Made by a program: the position numbers and the translations under genes. The notes below the pieces were generated by a model, which had not been told where the DNA came from, searched no databases, and worked only from the letters and a program-made list of their open reading frames with translations. Source: Marinobacter salexigens (GTDB lineage Bacteria > Pseudomonadota > Gammaproteobacteria > Pseudomonadales > Oleiphilaceae). Taken from it: DNA of 64,000 bases. The stretch spans positions 1,064,449-1,128,448 of the forward strand of contig NZ_JAHKPV010000021.1 in assembly GCF_018860765.1 (NCBI RefSeq), in the 5' to 3' direction. How positions within the stretch are numbered: position 1 is the stretch's first letter; every line of letters starts with the position of its first letter. Shown here piece by piece: positions 62,202 through 64,000 of the stretch.

Positions 62202-63752
62202 TTAAACATCCGCAACCTGGGGGTGCTGCCGAACCCCGCCACGACTGATTAGATTAAGTGCCTCAATGTAAGCCTTCGCCGAAGCGATAATAATATCCGT
62301 ATCGGCACCTATGCCGTTTACGATTCTCCCACCACGCTCTAAACGGACAGTAACCTCACCCTGAGCGTCGGTACCACTGGTAATGTTGTTTACGGAGTAA
62401 AGCTGCAGATTACAACCAGAATCAACCAATGACTCTATAGCTTTAAAAGCAGCATCTACCGGGCCACTGCCTTCAGCCTCAACTTTGTGCTCCTTTCCAT
62501 CCATTGTTAATGTGAGCGTAGCACTCGGTACGACGCCTGTTTCAGAGCACACTCGTAGGCACACCAAACCATAGCGTCCCTCTTCGTCTTTCTGCCGAGT
62601 ATCACTGGCAATTGCCTGAAGATCCTCGTCGAAAATCTCATGTTTCAGATCGGCCAAGGCTTTGAAACGGGTAAACGCTTCGTTCAGTTCTGTTTCGGTC
62701 TCAAACTGTATACCCAACTCCAGCAGCCGGGTGCGGAAAGCATTACGACCTGAGTGCTTACCCAGTACTAGACTATTTGTATGCCAACCTACATCTTCTG
62801 CACGCATGATTTCATAGGTTTCGCGGTGCTTGAGCACGCCATCCTGATGAATACCGGACTCATGAGCAAAGGCGTTTGCGCCTACGATGGCCTTATTGGG
62901 CTGAACTGGGAAACCAGTGATCGTAGAGACTAAGCGCGAAGCAGGAACAATATGACGAGCGTCTACTTGGGTTTCTATATTAAACAGATCTTGTCGAGTG
63001 CGAACGGCCATCACAATTTCTTCTAGCGACGCATTGCCAGCTCTCTCACCCAAACCGTTGATTGTGCACTCCACCTGACGGGCCCCTCGTGTTACTGCGG
63101 CCAGAGAGTTGGCAACCGCGAGTCCAAGGTCGTTGTGACAGTGCACAGAGAAAATTGCCTTATCAGCGTTGGGGATGCGGTTGAGTAACTGGTGGATAGT
63201 TTCGGCGAATTGCTCAGGAATTGCGTAGCCAACCGTATCAGGAATGTTGATTGTGTTAGCGCCTGCGTCTATGGCTGCCTCAATAATTCGGCACAGAAAA
63301 TCCAACTCCGAGCGCCCGGCATCCTCACAGGAAAATTCAACATCCTCAACATGGCTGCGCGCGCGCTTTACGGCGCCAACAGCCTGTTCAATGACCTCGC
63401 TAGGCTGCATTTGCAGTTTGTGTTGCATATGGATAGGAGACGTAGCAATAAATGTGTGTATACGCCCCCGCTCCGCAGGGCGAATCGCCTCTGCTGCCCG
63501 ATCAATGTCTTTGTCCAAGGCTCGTGCAAGACTGCAAACCGTTGAGTCTTTTATAGTCTCGGCAATAGACTTAACAGCTTCAAAATCACCTTGGCTTGCG
63601 ATTGCAAACCCTGCCTCAATGACATCTACACGAAGCTTTTCAAGCGCCTTCGCGATACGGAGCTTTTCCGTTTTGTTCATGGTCGCGCCGGGGCTTTGCT
63701 CGCCATCCCGGAGAGTCGTATCGAATATGACCAGATGATCGTTGCCAGACAT
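62202..63752 (-). CDS. leuA: 2-isopropylmalate synthase
   Basis: Condenses 2-oxoisovalerate and acetyl-CoA, first step of leucine synthesis. The 516-residue protein is LeuA type 1: DTTLRDGEQSPGA (about 11-23), HCHNDLGLAVANSLAAV near 205 and GERAGNASLEEIVMA near 235, with a C-terminal leucine-binding regulatory domain from about 390. I chose the ATG at 63752 (MSGNDHLVIFDTTLRDG), with GGAGT seven bases upstream. A TATACT at 63803-63798 region is a possible -10. The upstream region repeats in inverted form to the end of the window. Confidence 0.97.
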   Translation of the reverse strand: MSGNDHLVIFDTTLRDGEQSPGATMNKTEKLRIAKALEKLRVDVIEAGFAIASQGDFEAVKSIAETIKDSTVCSLARALDKDIDRAAEAIRPAERGRIHTFIATSPIHMQHKLQMQPSEVIEQAVGAVKRARSHVEDVEFSCEDAGRSELDFLCRIIEAAIDAGANTINIPDTVGYAIPEQFAETIHQLLNRIPNADKAIFSVHCHNDLGLAVANSLAAVTRGARQVECTINGLGERAGNASLEEIVMAVRTRQDLFNIETQVDARHIVPASRLVSTITGFPVQPNKAIVGANAFAHESGIHQDGVLKHRETYEIMRAEDVGWHTNSLVLGKHSGRNAFRTRLLELGIQFETETELNEAFTRFKALADLKHEIFDEDLQAIASDTRQKDEEGRYGLVCLRVCSETGVVPSATLTLTMDGKEHKVEAEGSGPVDAAFKAIESLVDSGCNLQLYSVNNITSGTDAQGEVTVRLERGGRIVNGIGADTDIIIASAKAYIEALNLISRGGVRQHPQVADV

Positions 63753-64000
63753 TGAGTTACTCCGCATCGCATTTGATTTTGTACACACAGTATATCACTG
63801 GGGTCTTTAAGGGGCAGTGTCTTGGTTGCATGCTGAACCAAAACTCAGGCATAAAAAAACCCCCTCCGGATAGCCGGTGGGGGTTTTTTTATGCCTGAGT
63901 TTTGGTTCAGCATGCAACCAAGACACTGCCCCTTAAAGACCCCAGTGATATACTGTGTGTACAAAATCAAATGCGATGCGGAGTAACTCAATGTCTGGCA
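63743..64000. repeat. 258-bp inverted repeat at window end, re-entering leuA
   Basis: Position p pairs with position 127743 minus p across the whole segment: two arms of 127 bases with a four-base ATAG centre at 63870-63873. I find one mismatch, 63865 against 63878 (T-T), inside the innermost hairpin. The right arm ends with a second leuA start (ATGTCTGGCA at 63991-64000). It may extend past the window. Confidence 0.95.
63854..63889. terminator. terminator-like hairpin at the centre of the inverted repeat
   Basis: A7-CCCCC-T-CCGG, loop ATAG, CCGG-T-GGGGG-T7, i.e. a GC stem with one T-T mismatch and A/T tracts on both sides. It looks like a natural bidirectional terminator of a gene whose other side is not visible here. 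Confidence 0.75.

Noticed and set aside
63991..64000. Second leuA gene on the plus strand
   Set aside because: Only ten bases are present and they are the mirror of the palindrome, so not annotated as a gene.

Overview
The window is an ordinary stretch of gammaproteobacterial chromosome, most like Marinobacter or a close relative. The inference comes from protein character and gene order: a complete dcw division/cell-wall cluster runs into rnpB, rsmI, lpoA, yraN, a SIS gene, sspBA, petCBA, rpsI and rplM, the same order I know from Pseudomonas. No tRNA, rRNA other than RNase P RNA, phage, insertion sequence, CRISPR array or defence island is visible.

Left third (1-31 kb). nadD and proA (minus) diverge from a tight three-gene plus-strand operon: two membrane proteins with degenerate GGDEF domains and a DedA-PAP2 fusion. 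Then come a LON-domain protein and a cNMP/HDOD regulator, ilvD, a small secreted peptidoglycan-binding protein, an AI-2E family permease, an unassigned small ORF, a haloalkane dehalogenase-like protein, a thioesterase, a DEAD-box helicase, folA-thyA-lgt-TSUP, an NRDE protein, xseB-ispA-dxs (isoprenoid precursors), ribA, moaC, a Nudix/ThiE-like fusion, argJ, secA, an M23 peptidase and dciA.

Middle (30.6-48.8 kb). All on the minus strand, transcription runs mraZ-rsmH-ftsL-ftsI-murE-murF-mraY-murD-ftsW-murG-murC-ddl-ftsQ-ftsA-ftsZ-lpxC, mostly with overlapping or nearly touching genes. The mraZ promoter has a 17-bp spacer, followed by four GTGG boxes phased exactly at 10 bp, a MraZ operator.

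Right third (49-64 kb). rnpB with its own promoter, rsmI, then lpoA-yraN-SIS (plus), sspBA, the cytochrome bc1 genes, rplM-rpsI, tatD-prfC, rimI with a divergent holD candidate, and leuA.

Most notable: (1) the last 258 bases form an almost perfect inverted repeat centred on a terminator hairpin and re-entering leuA on the other strand, probably a hairpin-primed fold-back or assembly artefact, possibly a real palindromic duplication; (2) both GGDEF proteins lost the catalytic signature but keep an RxxD inhibitory-site motif at the correct spacing, in an operon with a lipid phosphatase fusion, which suggests c-di-GMP sensing; (3) the dehalogenase-like protein has Asn where the nucleophilic Asp belongs; (4) two intergenic palindromic elements, near thyA and ahead of the dehalogenase-like gene. 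I did not find a clearly new multi-gene system beyond the GGDEF/GGDEF/DedA-PAP2 hypothesis.
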